A stretch of DNA of 64,000 bases from Bartonella elizabethae F9251 = ATCC 49927 (GTDB lineage Bacteria > Pseudomonadota > Alphaproteobacteria > Rhizobiales > Rhizobiaceae), in assembly GCF_000518165.1 (NCBI RefSeq), contig NZ_JADB01000002.1:186001-250000 (forward strand). The letters are read 5' to 3'. The notes beneath the pieces are model-generated. The model searched no databases, had not been told where the DNA came from, and saw nothing but the letters and a program-made list of their open reading frames with translations. This document shows, one piece after another, positions 32,501 through 42,117 of this stretch; position 1 is the first letter of the stretch; each line of letters begins with the position of its first letter. The position numbers were made by a program, and so were the translations under genes.

Positions 32501-35096
32501 ACAGCTTAAAAGGCTTGATGAGAATGATTTTGATCTCTCAATTCGTAAAAATGATCAAGGGGTTCATGATCAATTAGACACCTTAAAATATAACAAAGGA
32601 AGGCAAGTTATAACACAAACTGAACAAAATCTTTTTGCTTCCATTGGTCTTGTGAGCCGACAAAAACTATCTTTTCCCCCTACGACTGGAGAAGATTTAA
32701 AATATTGGAATGGTTATGGTGGTTTTAATCAGCATAATCATTATATCATACGTCTTCATGGACGTACCACAACGCCGCATCCGTGGATTAACGTCATTGC
32801 TAATAACGGATTTGGTTTTCATGTTTCTGCTGAAGGTGCACTCTTTACTTGGGCTCACAATAGCCGTGATTATCAATTAACACCTTGGGCCAATGATCCA
32901 ACGTCTAACCGGCCAGGCGAAGCTCTTTATCTGGTTGATCGCCAGTCTTTAAAACGTTTCTCACCCGTTTCTGCTGTAGAATGTGATGAAAATGTTGTTT
33001 ATGAGGCTTGTCATGGTTTTGGATTCTCAACTTTTAAGTCAACACATTCAGAAATCGCTTTAGAATTAACCCATACACTTGATCTGGAGAAACCTGTTCG
33101 CTTTTCGCGTCTTATCCTCACGAATGAAGGGGAAAAGCCACGCAGTTTACGCCTTTATAATTATGTTGAATGGGTTTTAGGTAAGACCCAAACAAAATAT
33201 GCTCCCTTCATTGTTCTCTCTTACGAGTCTAAATGGGGGGCACATTTTATTCAAAATCCCTATCACATTGAAAAATATCAACAAGTGACATTTTTAACAG
33301 CATCCGAAATGCCAACCAGCACTACAACCAATCGCAGCGAATTTATCGGTGCAACGGGAACTGTAACACATCCAAATGCGATCCATAAAGCTAGTGCACT
33401 TTCAAATACCATTGAAGCAGGATGTGATCCTTGTTCAGCATTTGCTTATGATATTGACCTTCTTCCAGGACAAACAAAAGAAATCATTTTCTATCTTGGC
33501 AGCGCTGAAAATAGAAAAGAAGCTGAAAAATTACTCGATCAAGTACGTTCAAGTGATTTTGAAACTTTGCTCACACAACAAAAACAATATTGGAGTAATT
33601 TTGTTTCCCCACTCCAAGTAAAAACACCTGATCCCTCTTTTGATATTATGGTCAATCATTGGCTTCCTTATCAAGTCTACGCATGCCGTATCATGGCGCG
33701 TGCTGCCTTTTATCAAGCAAGTGGTGCATTTGGCTTTCGTGACCAGTTACAAGATAGTTTGTCTTTATTGTTGCTAGAACCACAATTAGCCCATAAACAA
33801 TTGTTAAACGCAGCTGCGCATCAATTTCTTGAAGGGGATGTGCAACATTGGTGGTTGCCTGAAACAAATGCTGGTGTTCGCACACACATTTCTGATGATA
33901 TCGTTTGGCTTGCCTATGCAACAGCTTTTTATGTCAATACCACTGGCGATGATGCTTTTCTTGATACGCTCGTTCCTTTTATTGAAGGCGATGTTCTCAA
34001 AAGTGGGCAACAGGATGCTTATTTTAAACCCACTCAATCCTCAAAGGTTGCAACAGTTTATGAACATTGTGCTTTAGCTTTAGATCTTGCCATTAAACGT
34101 TGTGGACCTCACGGTTTTCCTCTTATTTTAGGTGGCGATTGGAATGATGGCATGAATTTGGTCGGCGCGCAAGGAAAGGGCGAAAGCACTTGGTTAGGGT
34201 GGTTTCTTGGGTGCACATTACAAGCATTCATTCCTTTAGCCCAAAAACGGCGTGATAACAGCCGTGTTGAAACGTGGAGTGCATATTTTGAACGTTTGAA
34301 AAAATCTCTAGAAAAAAATGCTTGGGATGGTGCTTGGTATCGACGTGGTTATTTTGATGATGGAACGCCTCTTGGCTCTCAAATCAATGATGAATGCCAA
34401 ATTGATACCATAGCTCAATCTTGGGCTGTCATTTCTCAAATGGCACCGCTTGAGCGCCAAAAACAAGCTATGGCCTCAATGCTTGAACGTCTCTATGATA
34501 AAAAAGGAAAACTTTTACGTCTTTTCTGGCCTCCCTTTGATAAAACAACCCTCGAGCCTGGTTATATAAAAGGTTATCCCCCTGGCATTCGAGAAAATGG
34601 TGGACAATACACCCATGGTGCTATTTGGAGCATTTTAGCGCTTGCTGAAATGAATGAAAGCGATAAAGCCTATCATTTATTTTCCACAATTAACCCTATT
34701 AATCATGGACAAGACCCTGAAACTTATCGTGTTGAACCTTATGTGATGGCCGCAGATATTTATACGGTTGAGCCTCATCGTGGACAAGGTGGTTGGACTT
34801 GGTATACAGGTTCAGCAGGCTGGTTTTATCATGCTGCAACACAAGCTATTCTTGGAATACAGCGTCAGGGAGATCTGTTGTTTTTAAAACCACATTTACC
34901 TTCTACTTGGCCAGAATATGAAATAAAAATGAAATTTTATGAGGCTGTTTATACCATTAAAGTCAAATGGGGATCTGAAAATACACTTCATGTTAATGGC
35001 AAAAAATATACCGAAGTTCATACAGGGATAAAGTTGGAAAAAACGGGAAAACATGAAATCATACGCATACTTAAATCCTCAAAACAGAAAAGCTAA
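26511..35096 (+). CDS. ndvB: Cyclic beta-1,2-glucan synthase (NdvB/ChvB)
   Basis: This 2861-residue inner-membrane enzyme makes periplasmic cyclic beta-1,2-glucans from UDP-glucose, used for osmoadaptation and host interaction in Rhizobiales. Membrane segments lie near residues 400-460, 805-850 and 925-975. Between the first two is a family-84 glycosyltransferase with [10 protein letters not shown] (DxD), [13 protein letters not shown] and [13 protein letters not shown] glycoamylase-like region follows (about 990-1600). Carbohydrate-binding segments then lead to a C-terminal GH94-type phosphorylase domain with GGDWNDGMN near residue 2543. Length matches the family (about 2830-2870), with no frameshift in 8.6 kb. 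The start at 26511 lacks a strong ribosome binding site. Symbols chvB and ndvB are both used. Confidence 0.96.
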   Translation: MACTIPFIKYFFSQKKRKDHFINSDFALRAIYKVQEDLYDLGHDIASGKEILLPEYEGVEDFRKRLNENAKLILHAFYTSDFAARNDETIAPSAQWLIDNHYTIDKTIQQLRRNFPKSFIKQLPRSPQKAGIPRIFALTWLYIAHTDSSFSQETLTAMINGFQEVCALTIGELWALPSVMQMLLIENVRRLSVRIENARQMRHLASQVADKISLVENKTNLNSLFTQYKSFTADPTFSAHLFYRLRSASIDSTIALTWLEKQLESQGSNLESATADEHTRQAADGVTMGNIICALKAIDDVDWTVWFETVSCVDAILRKKSDFSEIDSHSRSIYRQVIEKISRFSSLSELEVAHKSVEMANTIFEDMPHYSSVGWYLVGDGRGIFEKACGYTPPLLIKWARAFYCLKLRVIAIPVSFLTLALLLAVYTVFQISGMTLWMSLCFTVLALFPAMDAAFSFFNTVVSWFVPSRQLIGYEYKEGIPKHARTMVVVPTLMTSRDDIDAHVHNLEVHYLSNPKGAVHFALITDWVDAPLRETQDDLDLLHYAQKGIDKLNGRYHRDEFPVFFLLHRRRLYNSGEKCWMGWERKRGKLHELNRLLRGDKNTSFYSPDPNLPMDCRFVMTLDCDTRLTPESVTKLVGKLNHPLNRPIFDPQSGKVVKGYSILQPRIIPSLTTGKKTSMFQRVFSTSRGIDPYVFAVSDTYQDLLGEGTFIGKGLYHIDAFEQALDGKVKENTVLSHDLLEGGYARTALVSSISVIEDYPTAYNIDVMRYHRWIRGDWQLLPYLFCCRQISFVTRWKMQDNLRRSLTPLMWLVAAFAGWALLPLKSAFIWQIFLLLSTFIAPILCVLKTFFSSNIDHSLRGHVQLIWNRTALTGADIFLKTTFLAHSAYFMTDAIIRTLYRMTISRQHLLEWKTSAATKSMSNSLRFYVFTMAPASLIGAVALTLPLFFGSFASFIALPFGIAWFFSPFIAWVVSRPSTFQDSLELSSQDKKNLRSIARRTWLYYATFVNEQNNYLPPDNFQEDPKPLVAQRTSPTNIGVYLLSVIAARDFGWIGFEETITRIECTLRSLAKMEKFHGHLYNWYATDTLRPLLPTYVSTVDSGNLAGHLVTLSSALREWAEKPHLLFQSDREGLSDVLIILEETVKEIPDHQPSLRALRHRIEENIVRFHHSVRTFVEQENTIPSHIRDLSRAAHDIERFVNELDQKIQTIESARALSWAKCLIETCDAYHHDATAHCDPEKLCKKLNRLAIAARQIAFDMKFDFLEQPKRHLLSIGYRVQENKLDENCYDLLASEARLASFFAIAKGDIKLKHWFHLGRLLVPIGWKGALLSWSGSMFEYLMPSLVMHEPLGSLLDQTNRLIIRCQIQYAHTRELPWGISEAAFNARDHLMNYQYAHFGVPSLGLQRGLSRNAVIAPYASFLAAQYVPHKAVTNLKRLRDLGALGTYGYYDSIDFTPSRVKTGEKYAIVCNYYAHHHGMSILALNNVIFQGRMRDRFHRDPAVEATQLLLQERAAHLIPMIHTKAINRMRNKPEALDAAPLRIITNPLLKPRETLLLSHGFYSTMLTANGSGYSRWHDYAITRFIPDATEDQQGILFFLRNIHSGRWWSVTSEPTRVIEEEAVSIFTDEKAEYTKMVDGIKSTLECLIISEGCGEGRRIQLMNTTNKDCLIEVTSYGELALATMDMDQAHPVFSRMFIETEIAEEGKAIFVKRRKRAPNDPEIYIAHFVSSTTDTLQETEAETDRSLFIGRGRSIHRPAAFDRNARFSNSQGCVLDPIMSLRCRIKIPAHGKAELIFWTFAAHTKEALHHHMKHYRQPDMFQKELSMAWTRSQVALYQSGTSLKEAIVYQKYATPLIYLDRTWRLPSEILAKTLGKQSDLWPMSISGDNPLCLLRLNNEGNITVLRELLKAHEYWRMRGLIVDLVILNEQAFSYIQNTQRALEWVCESYRHHTQETDVRQHIFTLRRDQMSEQSFKTLLASARMILDAENGSLSEQLKRLDENDFDLSIRKNDQGVHDQLDTLKYNKGRQVITQTEQNLFASIGLVSRQKLSFPPTTGEDLKYWNGYGGFNQHNHYIIRLHGRTTTPHPWINVIANNGFGFHVSAEGALFTWAHNSRDYQLTPWANDPTSNRPGEALYLVDRQSLKRFSPVSAVECDENVVYEACHGFGFSTFKSTHSEIALELTHTLDLEKPVRFSRLILTNEGEKPRSLRLYNYVEWVLGKTQTKYAPFIVLSYESKWGAHFIQNPYHIEKYQQVTFLTASEMPTSTTTNRSEFIGATGTVTHPNAIHKASALSNTIEAGCDPCSAFAYDIDLLPGQTKEIIFYLGSAENRKEAEKLLDQVRSSDFETLLTQQKQYWSNFVSPLQVKTPDPSFDIMVNHWLPYQVYACRIMARAAFYQASGAFGFRDQLQDSLSLLLLEPQLAHKQLLNAAAHQFLEGDVQHWWLPETNAGVRTHISDDIVWLAYATAFYVNTTGDDAFLDTLVPFIEGDVLKSGQQDAYFKPTQSSKVATVYEHCALALDLAIKRCGPHGFPLILGGDWNDGMNLVGAQGKGESTWLGWFLGCTLQAFIPLAQKRRDNSRVETWSAYFERLKKSLEKNAWDGAWYRRGYFDDGTPLGSQINDECQIDTIAQSWAVISQMAPLERQKQAMASMLERLYDKKGKLLRLFWPPFDKTTLEPGYIKGYPPGIRENGGQYTHGAIWSILALAEMNESDKAYHLFSTINPINHGQDPETYRVEPYVMAADIYTVEPHRGQGGWTWYTGSAGWFYHAATQAILGIQRQGDLLFLKPHLPSTWPEYEIKMKFYEAVYTIKVKWGSENTLHVNGKKYTEVHTGIKLEKTGKHEIIRILKSSKQKS

Positions 35097-35212
35097 AGGG
35101 CTTTTTTATTCTTGCCCAAAATCTTAGAGTTGTTATAGTTTTTCTCATTCCTATATGGATCTTGTTGGAGCACAATAATTTTAAATTCTATGAAACCGAA
35201 AGAAAGAGGATT

Positions 35213-36517
35213 ATGAATCATCCGGATATTGCCAAACGTGTTTACGATCATACTTGGAAGCTTGATCCTATTATTCGTTCACTTCTTGATACGGATTTTT
35301 ATAAACTTCTTATGGTGCAGATGATTTGGGGGCTTTATCCCACTGTTAATGTTACTTTTTCCCTCATAAATCGTTCTAAAACAATACGTCTCGCCGATGA
35401 TATTGATGAGGGTGAATTGCGTGCCCAACTTGATCACGCTCTTAGTTTGCGCTTTACAAAAAAAGAAATGATCTGGCTTGCTGGTAATACATTTTATGGA
35501 CGCAAACAAATTTTTGAACCGAATTTTCTTCAGTGGCTTGAGAATTTTCAACTCCCAGAATATGAATTAACCCGCAAAGATAGCCAATATATTCTGCATT
35601 TTCATGGTTCATGGGCTCATAGCTCCATGTGGGAAATCCCAGCTCTTGCTATCGTCAGTGAATTACGCTCACGTGCTGCTATGAAAAAACTGGATCGCTT
35701 TGCTCTTGATGTACTTTATGCACGTGCTAAAGCAAAAATGTGGAGTAAAGTTGAACGTCTTAAAAAATTGCCTGATATTAAAATATCTGACTTTGGGACA
35801 CGGCGTCGCCATTCTTTTTTATGGCAGCGTTGGTGTGTAGAAGCTTTAAAAGAAGGCATTGGTGATTCTTTTACAGGAACTTCTAATGTCCTTCTCGCCA
35901 TGGATACAGATTTAGAGGCTCTTGGAACCAATGCGCATGAATTGCCTATGGTCATTGCTGCTCTCAGCAACAACGATGATGAATTACGCAGAGCTCCGTA
36001 TCAAGTTTTGCAAGATTGGAACCGTTATTATGGTGGAAATCTTCTCATTGTTTTACCTGATACCTTTGGTACAGAAGCATTTTTATGCGATGCCCCAGAT
36101 TGGGTAGCAGATTGGACGGGCTTTAGACCGGATAGTGCACCCCCTATTGAAGGTGGAGAACGTATTATTCAATGGTGGAAAGAAAAAGGACAAGATCCAC
36201 GTGAAAAACTTTTAATTTTTTCTGATGCACTTGATGTCGATACAATTGAAAAAGCCTATCATCATTTCCATGGAAAAGTGCGCATGAGTTTTGGATGGGG
36301 CACTGATCTTACCAATGACTTTACAGGTTGTGCCCCTCAAGAAATCGCAACCCTTGATGCTCTTTCCCTTGTTTGTAAGGTGACTCATGCCAATGGTCGA
36401 CCAGCCGTAAAACTTTCAGATAATCCTGAGAAGACGATCGGTGATTCAAAAGAAATACAACGTTATCTCAATTTTTTTAGCAATAAACAGCGCGTTTCTA
36501 GACCTGTCAAGATGTAG
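35213..36517 (+). CDS. pncB: Nicotinate phosphoribosyltransferase
   Basis: The 434-residue enzyme makes nicotinate mononucleotide in the NAD salvage (Preiss-Handler) route. Near the N-terminus is [16 protein letters not shown], and the phosphoribosyl/active-site blocks include [12 protein letters not shown] (autophosphorylated His) and [14 protein letters not shown] chose ATG 35213 ([18 protein letters not shown]), which follows AAAGAGGATT; the open frame runs 17 codons further up. Salvage of nicotinate fits a host-restricted organism. Confidence 0.95.
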   Translation: MNHPDIAKRVYDHTWKLDPIIRSLLDTDFYKLLMVQMIWGLYPTVNVTFSLINRSKTIRLADDIDEGELRAQLDHALSLRFTKKEMIWLAGNTFYGRKQIFEPNFLQWLENFQLPEYELTRKDSQYILHFHGSWAHSSMWEIPALAIVSELRSRAAMKKLDRFALDVLYARAKAKMWSKVERLKKLPDIKISDFGTRRRHSFLWQRWCVEALKEGIGDSFTGTSNVLLAMDTDLEALGTNAHELPMVIAALSNNDDELRRAPYQVLQDWNRYYGGNLLIVLPDTFGTEAFLCDAPDWVADWTGFRPDSAPPIEGGERIIQWWKEKGQDPREKLLIFSDALDVDTIEKAYHHFHGKVRMSFGWGTDLTNDFTGCAPQEIATLDALSLVCKVTHANGRPAVKLSDNPEKTIGDSKEIQRYLNFFSNKQRVSRPVKM

Positions 36518-36972
36518 TTTTGGTCTCTTTAAACAAATATATTGACTCATCCTATTAGTTCTATAAAGCTAACCTTTTTCTTAATCCTTGCAGGTCTGTA
36601 AATCGTTCGGTTTCTTGTCGAGCGGATTCCGCCTGGCTTTTCACATAGGCAATTTACTTACATAAGGTTCGATAAACAAAAATATGCACGAGGCACTTAA
36701 AAAGGCTTAACATGCCAAGAAAGTTTAGCGAAATTTACATGCTTTACAAAAATAAAGCCTTTTAATGAATGTAATTTATCATCTTTTACAAAGTAACTTT
36801 TTAAGAGCTTTAAGGGGGGTGTACATAATTTTCTTTGCTTTTAAAAAAGCTTGTTATTTCATATGTATTTTGAATAGGGAGATGTTATATCTAATAAAAC
36901 TTAAGGGGAAAGATTCTCTCATCATTCTAACAAATAAGTCAAAAAGAGCATCTCATAAAGTTTTTTATGTCA
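36518..36972. other. Intergenic region between pncB and DUF454 gene
   Basis: This 455-base convergent gap contains a 30-codon protein-like remnant on the minus strand at 36561-36653 (separate entry). An 85-codon plus frame at 36765-37022 overlaps the DUF454 gene and looks non-coding. Confidence 0.5.
36561..36653 (-). pseudogene. Possible gene remnant with coiled-coil-like sequence
   Basis: The minus strand encodes IAYVKSQAESARQETERFTD and LQGLRKRLAL before a TAG, with a stop immediately upstream. The Gln/Glu/Ala/Arg-rich composition is protein-like and unlike the surrounding AT-rich DNA. The next frame upstream (FIEPYVSKLPM) may be its frameshifted continuation. Parent gene unknown; it could also be a dispersed Bartonella repeat. 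Confidence 0.35.
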
Positions 36973-37359
36973 TTATGAAGATGGACGTGTCACGATATAA
37001 ACAGCAATCAACAATAATATAACGGCAACGAGTAAAAAAATCCATAAAGGAGGGTGTACCATCACGAAAAAGGATAATCCCCCCCCTGTCATACTTATTA
37101 CTGCAAAAATTTTAACAAATGGAGAGATAGCTCTTCTTTCTTCCCATTGTTTAAGAGGGGGACCGAAAATACGATGATTATTCAGCCACTGATGAAAACG
37201 TGGAGAAGAACGTGTAAAACACCATGAGGCAATCAACAAAAAAGGCATCGTCGGCATAATAGGTAATACCACACCGATAATGCCTAATATAACCATTACC
37301 CAACCTGCTATAGAGTAGCAGAGGCGTAAAGGATGTGATATCTTGAAATATTTCTTCAT
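36973..37359 (-). CDS. YbaN-family (DUF454) inner-membrane protein
   Basis: The 128-residue protein has three or four hydrophobic helices and the DUF454 signature: GWVMVILGIIGVVLPIMPT, then PFLLIASWCFTRSSPRFH and WLNNHRIFGPPLKQWEE. It is related to E. coli YbaN. Function is unknown. A clean ATG at 37359 and family-typical length support the call. It stands alone, convergent with pncB. Confidence 0.88.
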   Translation of the reverse strand: MKKYFKISHPLRLCYSIAGWVMVILGIIGVVLPIMPTMPFLLIASWCFTRSSPRFHQWLNNHRIFGPPLKQWEERRAISPFVKIFAVISMTGGGLSFFVMVHPPLWIFLLVAVILLLIAVYIVTRPSS

Positions 37360-37783
37360 TCTCTCGTATTATTTTCCTCCACGTAAAACTTTACACAAAA
37401 AATAGTATCTGTTTCACTGTTCATGTATTTGAATGGATAATTCCTCTCCACCATTTCCCCTTTCCACCATTTCTATGTGTAAGTGTCTTTGACTTTCATA
37501 AGTTCCTTCAAGATACTAAATAGCTCTGCAATATGATAATCATTTTAAATGGTTTCAAGAAATAAGAAGAGATTTTAGAAAAGTAAAAAAATAAAAAGGC
37601 TGCAGAATAAATCAATGCAGCCTCTTAATTAAGAATGCAGTGTTGGGGGGGGGAGAATACATACTGCATTCATTTGCTAGACATTAGGAGGAAAAATAAC
37701 CTAGCGACTCGACATGTAATTAAAATAAGCATGAGAAACAATATATAAAAATGCATGGCTGATATGCATGAATTTTATCACCA
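37360..37783. other. Intergenic region downstream of sitD
   Basis: This 424-base gap contains the sit operon terminator (37591-37622) and, right next to it, a 9-bp stem GAATGCAGT/ACTGCATTC (37633-37671) whose loop carries an uninterrupted run of nine G residues at 37645-37653. An ATGCAT-containing stem lies near 37750. No reading frame is supported. Confidence 0.55.
37591..37622 (-). terminator. Terminator of the sitABCD operon
   Basis: On the minus strand GGCTGCA...TGCAGCC (7-bp stem at 37598-37622) is followed by TTTTTATTTTTTTAC. It lies 160 bases after the sitD stop. Confidence 0.8.
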
Positions 37784-38689
37784 TCAAGTTTCTTGAACTG
37801 TATTTCGACGAAAGAAAATCATCATGAAAATGGCAATAAAAATCAACGTTAAGATCAACACAATTGTGGAAGCAGAATCAGAGCCGATAAATAAGCTGAG
37901 ATAAATCCCTAAAAAACCAGAAAGAGCTGCAACAAGTATTGCGATCATTAACATAAAAGAAAACCGTTTTGTTACAAGATAAGCAATTGCTCCTGGCGCT
38001 ATAAGTAAAGAAATCACAAGCACAATTCCAACTGCTTTCAAAGCTGCAACAATTGTAAGAGAAATCATTGTGAGAAGGGTATAATGGAGCAGTGGTATTC
38101 GCAATCCCATTGCACGACCTTGTACTGAATCAAAAATATACAGCATAAAATCGCGCCATTTTGCGCCTAAAATAAAAGTAACAATGGCAGAAATGATTGC
38201 TGTCTGGGTAATATCAAGCCAATTAACACCCAACAGGTTACCAAATAGAATATGATTTAAATCTAGGCTACTATAGATAGATGTTGCCAAAACAAGTCCT
38301 AAACCAAACATGGATGAAAAAACAACACCCATCACTGTATCCTGTTTGATACGACTATTGCTTCCCAAAAAACCTGTTGTAAGTGCACAAACCATACCCG
38401 CAACAAAAGCACCGCAAGTAATCAAAGTCATTGTAATATTCTCTGGACGCATATGCTGGAACCAAGCAAATGGCAAAGAAGCTAAAAAAGCTATCACCCA
38501 CGGTGTTGTCATATAACCAACAACAACACCTGGAAAAACGGCATGGGAAATGGCATCTCCTAACAGGGCCCATCCTTTCAAAATAAGAAAACAAGAAAGC
38601 ATTGCCATTGGAATAGAAAGGATCATAACAATAAGCATGCCTTTCAGCATAAAAGAAAATTGAAAAGGAAGTAGTAATTGATCAATCAT
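37784..38689 (-). CDS. sitD: Mn/Fe ABC transporter permease SitD
   Basis: The 301-residue permease of the ABC-3 (manganese/iron/zinc) family has eight or nine hydrophobic segments. It contains the family block GWALLGDAISHAVFPGVVVGY and a conserved G(x)ALKAVGIVLVISLLIAPGA segment. It pairs with SitC as the membrane channel of the SitABCD importer. Its start overlaps the sitC stop by 4 bases (ATGA). It is last in the operon, with the terminator downstream. Confidence 0.93.
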   Translation of the reverse strand: MIDQLLLPFQFSFMLKGMLIVMILSIPMAMLSCFLILKGWALLGDAISHAVFPGVVVGYMTTPWVIAFLASLPFAWFQHMRPENITMTLITCGAFVAGMVCALTTGFLGSNSRIKQDTVMGVVFSSMFGLGLVLATSIYSSLDLNHILFGNLLGVNWLDITQTAIISAIVTFILGAKWRDFMLYIFDSVQGRAMGLRIPLLHYTLLTMISLTIVAALKAVGIVLVISLLIAPGAIAYLVTKRFSFMLMIAILVAALSGFLGIYLSLFIGSDSASTIVLILTLIFIAIFMMIFFRRNTVQET

Positions 38690-39552
38690 GATAACATCAG
38701 ACCTTTTTTTGCTGCATTTATCCGTAAACGCGCAGCAATATACCCGTGTTTAGGAGCAAAAATAAAAGCTAACATAAATAAGAATGCTTGAAAAAGCACG
38801 ACAACACCGCCCGTTTGTGCATTCAAAAAATAGCTCACATAAACACCTAATACACTTGTGAATGTTCCAATTATAACTGCAATAACCAAGATATTCACAA
38901 AACGATCACTTAAAAGATAAGCTGTTGCCCCAGGCGTGACTACCAAACAAATAACCAAAAATGCGCCAACCGTTTGCATAGCAGCAACAGTACAAGCAGC
39001 CAGCAGTGTAAAAAAGAGAATCTTTAAAAACTTTACGTTCAATCCAATGGCACGTGCGTGTGTTTCATCAAATAAAGAAACAAGAAGATCTTTCCATTTC
39101 AAAAGCAATATGGACAAAGAGAAAAAACCAATAAAAGCTAATTGTATAATATCTGATGAACTTACGGCTAAAATATTTCCTAAAACAATTGTATCAATAT
39201 TAACAGCCATTGGTTTTAATGATTTGAGAAATAATCCAAAAGCAAAAAAAGAAGAAAAAATGAGACCAATAATGGTATCTTCTTTGAGTTTTGTCCGTTG
39301 ATTAAAAAACAGCATAGCTGCTGCAGCAAGACCACCAGAAAAAAAAGCGCCAAGTGAAAAAGGTAACCCTAAAAGGTAAGCTCCTGCGACACCAGGAACA
39401 ATCGAATGGGATAGCGCATCCCCAATTAATGACCAACCTTTTAACATCAAAAAAGCCGAAAGGAAGGCACAAACGCAACCCACTAATCCAGAAACCCACA
39501 TTGCATTTATCATATATTGATAGCTCAGTGGTTCAAGCAAAAAAGAAATCAT
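38686..39552 (-). CDS. sitC: Mn/Fe ABC transporter permease SitC
   Basis: The 288-residue permease is homologous to SitD, with [18 protein letters not shown] as the ABC-3 family signature and [19 protein letters not shown] in the C-terminal half. It overlaps both sitB (start within the sitB stop) and sitD by 4 bases, showing translational coupling across the operon. It ends in a basic tail ([10 protein letters not shown]). Confidence 0.93.
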   Translation of the reverse strand: MISFLLEPLSYQYMINAMWVSGLVGCVCAFLSAFLMLKGWSLIGDALSHSIVPGVAGAYLLGLPFSLGAFFSGGLAAAAMLFFNQRTKLKEDTIIGLIFSSFFAFGLFLKSLKPMAVNIDTIVLGNILAVSSSDIIQLAFIGFFSLSILLLKWKDLLVSLFDETHARAIGLNVKFLKILFFTLLAACTVAAMQTVGAFLVICLVVTPGATAYLLSDRFVNILVIAVIIGTFTSVLGVYVSYFLNAQTGGVVVLFQAFLFMLAFIFAPKHGYIAARLRINAAKKGLMLS

Positions 39553-40379
39553 GCAACGTGCTCCACTTTTTCAATATTTTCACAAACTGCAGGCTGTTTT
39601 CTTCCCATGAAAACATTATTTTTTTTAGTGCCTTGAAGATCGAAAATATGGTGGTGCAAAGATCCTCCAAAAGTTTTCTCCAGATTTTCCTTTGTGAAGA
39701 TTTTTTCTGTTAACCCAGAAGCTAAAACAGTTCCTTTTATTAAAACCGTATGATCACAAAATTCCGGAACAGAGCCTAAATTATGGGTAGAGACCAAGAT
39801 TACGGCTCCTTCTTTACGCAGATCTTGTAACAAAGCAATGATTTTATCTTCTGTTGTAACATCAACTCCTGTAAACGGTTCATCTAATAAAATAGCTTTT
39901 GCTTTTTGTGCCAAAGCACGCGCTAGAAAAACGCGCTTTTTCTGTCCACCAGAAAGTTCTCCAATCTGGCGCTTGGCAAAAGGCAACATATCGACGCGTT
40001 CCAAGGCAACACGAACAGCTTCATAATCTCGTGTTCTGGCATAGCGAAAGAAATTCATATGACCATAGCGCCCCATCAAGACTACATCTTCAACCAGAAC
40101 AGGAAAATTCCAATCCACATCTTCACTTTGAGGAACATAAGCAATAAGGTTTTTTTTCAAAGCGACATCAACGGGCAAATCAAACATGCGAATTTTTCCC
40201 TTTGAGGGGCGTACAAACCCCATAATCGCTTTAAATAATGTTGATTTACCGGAACCATTAACGCCAACCAATGCTGTAATAGAACCCTTTGGACTTTCAA
40301 AGTTTACTTCGCGTAAAGCTGTATGTCCATTACGATAAGTTACCGTTACCCCTTGGGCGAATATTCCACTGTCCGTCAT
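39549..40379 (-). CDS. sitB: Mn/Fe ABC transporter ATP-binding protein SitB
   Basis: The 276-residue ATPase powers SitABCD. Walker A is GVNGSGKST, the Q-loop [10 protein letters not shown], the signature LSGGQKKRV, Walker [14 protein letters not shown], and the switch His is in VSTHNLG. It starts in a 4-base overlap with sitA. The 50-residue extension after the ATPase core is His-containing and not conserved as far as I can judge. Confidence 0.95.
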   Translation of the reverse strand: MTDSGIFAQGVTVTYRNGHTALREVNFESPKGSITALVGVNGSGKSTLFKAIMGFVRPSKGKIRMFDLPVDVALKKNLIAYVPQSEDVDWNFPVLVEDVVLMGRYGHMNFFRYARTRDYEAVRVALERVDMLPFAKRQIGELSGGQKKRVFLARALAQKAKAILLDEPFTGVDVTTEDKIIALLQDLRKEGAVILVSTHNLGSVPEFCDHTVLIKGTVLASGLTEKIFTKENLEKTFGGSLHHHIFDLQGTKKNNVFMGRKQPAVCENIEKVEHVA

Positions 40380-41284
40380 TGGCTTTTTACTCCCTCTAAT
40401 AAGGCTTTGCTAATACGTCCACTCGTGACGCGTAATAAATCAATATAAGTGGGGACCTCACCATTTTTCTCACTGAGAGAATCAACATAGAGAACACCAC
40501 CGTATTTAGCTCCTGTTTCTCTTGCGACTTGTTTTGCAGGGGCTGGAGAAATTGTGCTCTCAGAAAAAACGGCATGAATATTGTATTTTCGAACCATATC
40601 AATAACATGCTTAACTTGCTGCGGGGTTCCTTGCTGATCCGCATTAATGGGCCATAAATAAAGTTCTTTTAGATCAAAATCACGTGCTAAATAGCTAAAT
40701 GCACCCTCGCTGGTTACAAGCCAACGTTTATCTTGAGGAACTGCTGCCAATTCAGTTCTAATTGGATCAATGGTGGCGCGAATCTTCTGCTTATAAATTT
40801 CAGCATTTTCTTTATAAATAGCAGCATGTTCAGGATCATATTTTACAAAGGCATCGCGAATATTATCAACATAAATCAAAGCAGAGGTCGGTGACATCCA
40901 TGCATGAGGATTCGGTTTGCCACTAAAGGGGCCCTCACCAATTGTAATGGGTACAACGCCTTTTGAGACAACGACACTTGGAACGTCCTTGATATTTTGA
41001 AAAAACTTTTCAAACCAAAGTTCTAGCTCTAACCCATTCCATAGAATAAGATTTGCGCCTTGTGCACGCATGAGATCACGAGGGGTGGGTTGATATTCGT
41101 GAATTTCAGCACCTGGTTTTGTGATTGATTCAACATCAGCAGCATCACCAGCTACATTTCGTGCCATATCGGCAATAATGGTGAATGTTGTAACAGCTTT
41201 AAATTTACTAGCACATACCGCTAAATTGGGAGTAAGAAAAATAAAACTTCCCAAAATTAGAGTAAAAATTTTTTTTATATTCAT
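40376..41284 (-). CDS. sitA: Mn/Fe periplasmic substrate-binding protein SitA
   Basis: The 302-residue cluster A-I (ZnuA/PsaA-type) metal-binding protein has a signal peptide ([20 protein letters not shown], cleavage near VCA-SK, about residue 25). Likely ligands are the His in [13 protein letters not shown], the His in PNPHAWMSP, the Glu in [12 protein letters not shown], and a C-terminal Asp in LYVDSLSE. The lack of a long His-rich loop favours manganese or iron over zinc. It is the first gene of sitABCD and is preceded by a Fur/Mur-like operator. Confidence 0.94.
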   Translation of the reverse strand: MNIKKIFTLILGSFIFLTPNLAVCASKFKAVTTFTIIADMARNVAGDAADVESITKPGAEIHEYQPTPRDLMRAQGANLILWNGLELELWFEKFFQNIKDVPSVVVSKGVVPITIGEGPFSGKPNPHAWMSPTSALIYVDNIRDAFVKYDPEHAAIYKENAEIYKQKIRATIDPIRTELAAVPQDKRWLVTSEGAFSYLARDFDLKELYLWPINADQQGTPQQVKHVIDMVRKYNIHAVFSESTISPAPAKQVARETGAKYGGVLYVDSLSEKNGEVPTYIDLLRVTSGRISKALLEGVKSQ

Positions 41285-41306
41285 TAAATTTCTCTTTATT
41301 TTTATT

Positions 41307-41325
41307 GCGAATGATTTGCATTATC
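41307..41325 (-). promoter_or_regulatory. Fur/Mur-like operator upstream of sitA
   Basis: GCGAATGATTTGCATTATC matches the classical 19-base Fur box at 14 of 19 positions by my count. It also contains the palindrome TGCGAAT-G-ATTTGCA (41306-41320), like the manganese-responsive Mur sites of Rhizobiales. It lies 22 bases before the sitA start. A second palindrome TTGCATTTGCAA is at 41348-41359. Confidence 0.6.
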
Positions 41326-41359
41326 ATTTAGCAATAACAGTTATTTTTTGCATTTGCAA

Positions 41360-42054
41360 TGAAGGATTTTTACAAAAATTAACTTTTCAAGTTCTTTAAA
41401 AATAATTTTTTATCGTCCTGAAAATTTACCTTGAAGAAAGCGAATGGTTTTAAAGAAAAATTGCTTTGTTGTTTTGCAAAGCATTTAACTAAAAAGCTAA
41501 GACATCTTTCTCATTCGTTTCTGGTACGCTTGTGTTTTATAGCACTTTTTATCTCATAGAGCCTGTGACTTTTCTGTTGCTGCTGAATCAAGATCTCATT
41601 CCAATGATAACACATCTCTCATAAAAAAACAGAACGCTCAAAACAGAGACTTATTATGTTATTCATGCGAATTTTTTTTACAAAACACCTTATATTTATT
41701 TTACGGGCTTGAGCTGAAAGATACAGCGTCCAGAGGGGATGAGCTTCATCATTGATTTTACAAAATGTGGTATCATTATTTTATTTTTTCAATTCCATTG
41801 TTGCACGATTAATTCCCCATATTGAGACAGAGTTTGGCATTTGAGAGCCTTTGTAAGAAGCATTTTTATTTCTTTATTTATAGTTTCTAAACAACTGCTC
41901 CACTTTAATGTAGAAGAATAAAAGATTTTGATTCATTCGAAGAGGATTTGAAATGATAAGTCTCATAATATTGAGGATTCTCATTTAAGATAAAAATTAT
42001 CAATGAATGAATTATCGTAAAGCTGTCTTTCAAAAAATTCCATAGACTGCGAAC
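41360..42054. other. Intergenic region between sitA promoter and pheT
   Basis: About 700 bases, AT-rich, downstream of pheT and upstream of the sit promoter. It contains a protein-like remnant on the minus strand (41781-41951, separate entry); I recognise nothing else. Confidence 0.5.
41781..41951 (-). pseudogene. Possible gene 3' remnant, unknown family
   Basis: One minus-strand frame reads PLRMNQNLLFFYIKVEQLFR, NYK, a TAA, then RNKNASYKGSQMPNSVSIWG and INRATMELKK before a final TAA. Only one internal stop interrupts about 56 codons and the residue mix is protein-like. I cannot name the parent. It lies just past the end of pheT on the same strand. Confidence 0.3.
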
Positions 42055-42090
42055 CTTTAAAAAATAAAGGAGCACTCATAAAATGCTCCT
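42055..42090 (-). terminator. Terminator of pheT
   Basis: AGGAGCA (42068-42074) pairs with TGCTCCT (42084-42090); on the minus strand the stem is followed by TTTATTTTTTAAAG. It lies 28 bases past the pheT stop. Confidence 0.85.
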
Positions 42091-42117
42091 GTTTTTATAA
42101 AAGTCATTTGAAAATAC

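Noticed and set aside
26511-35096. The 8.6 kb gene as a novel giant or adhesin gene
   Set aside because: It is a well-known cyclic beta-1,2-glucan synthase with normal family length and domains.
36765-37022. 85-codon plus-strand ORF
   Set aside because: It overlaps the DUF454 gene, begins in low-complexity AT-rich DNA and resembles nothing.
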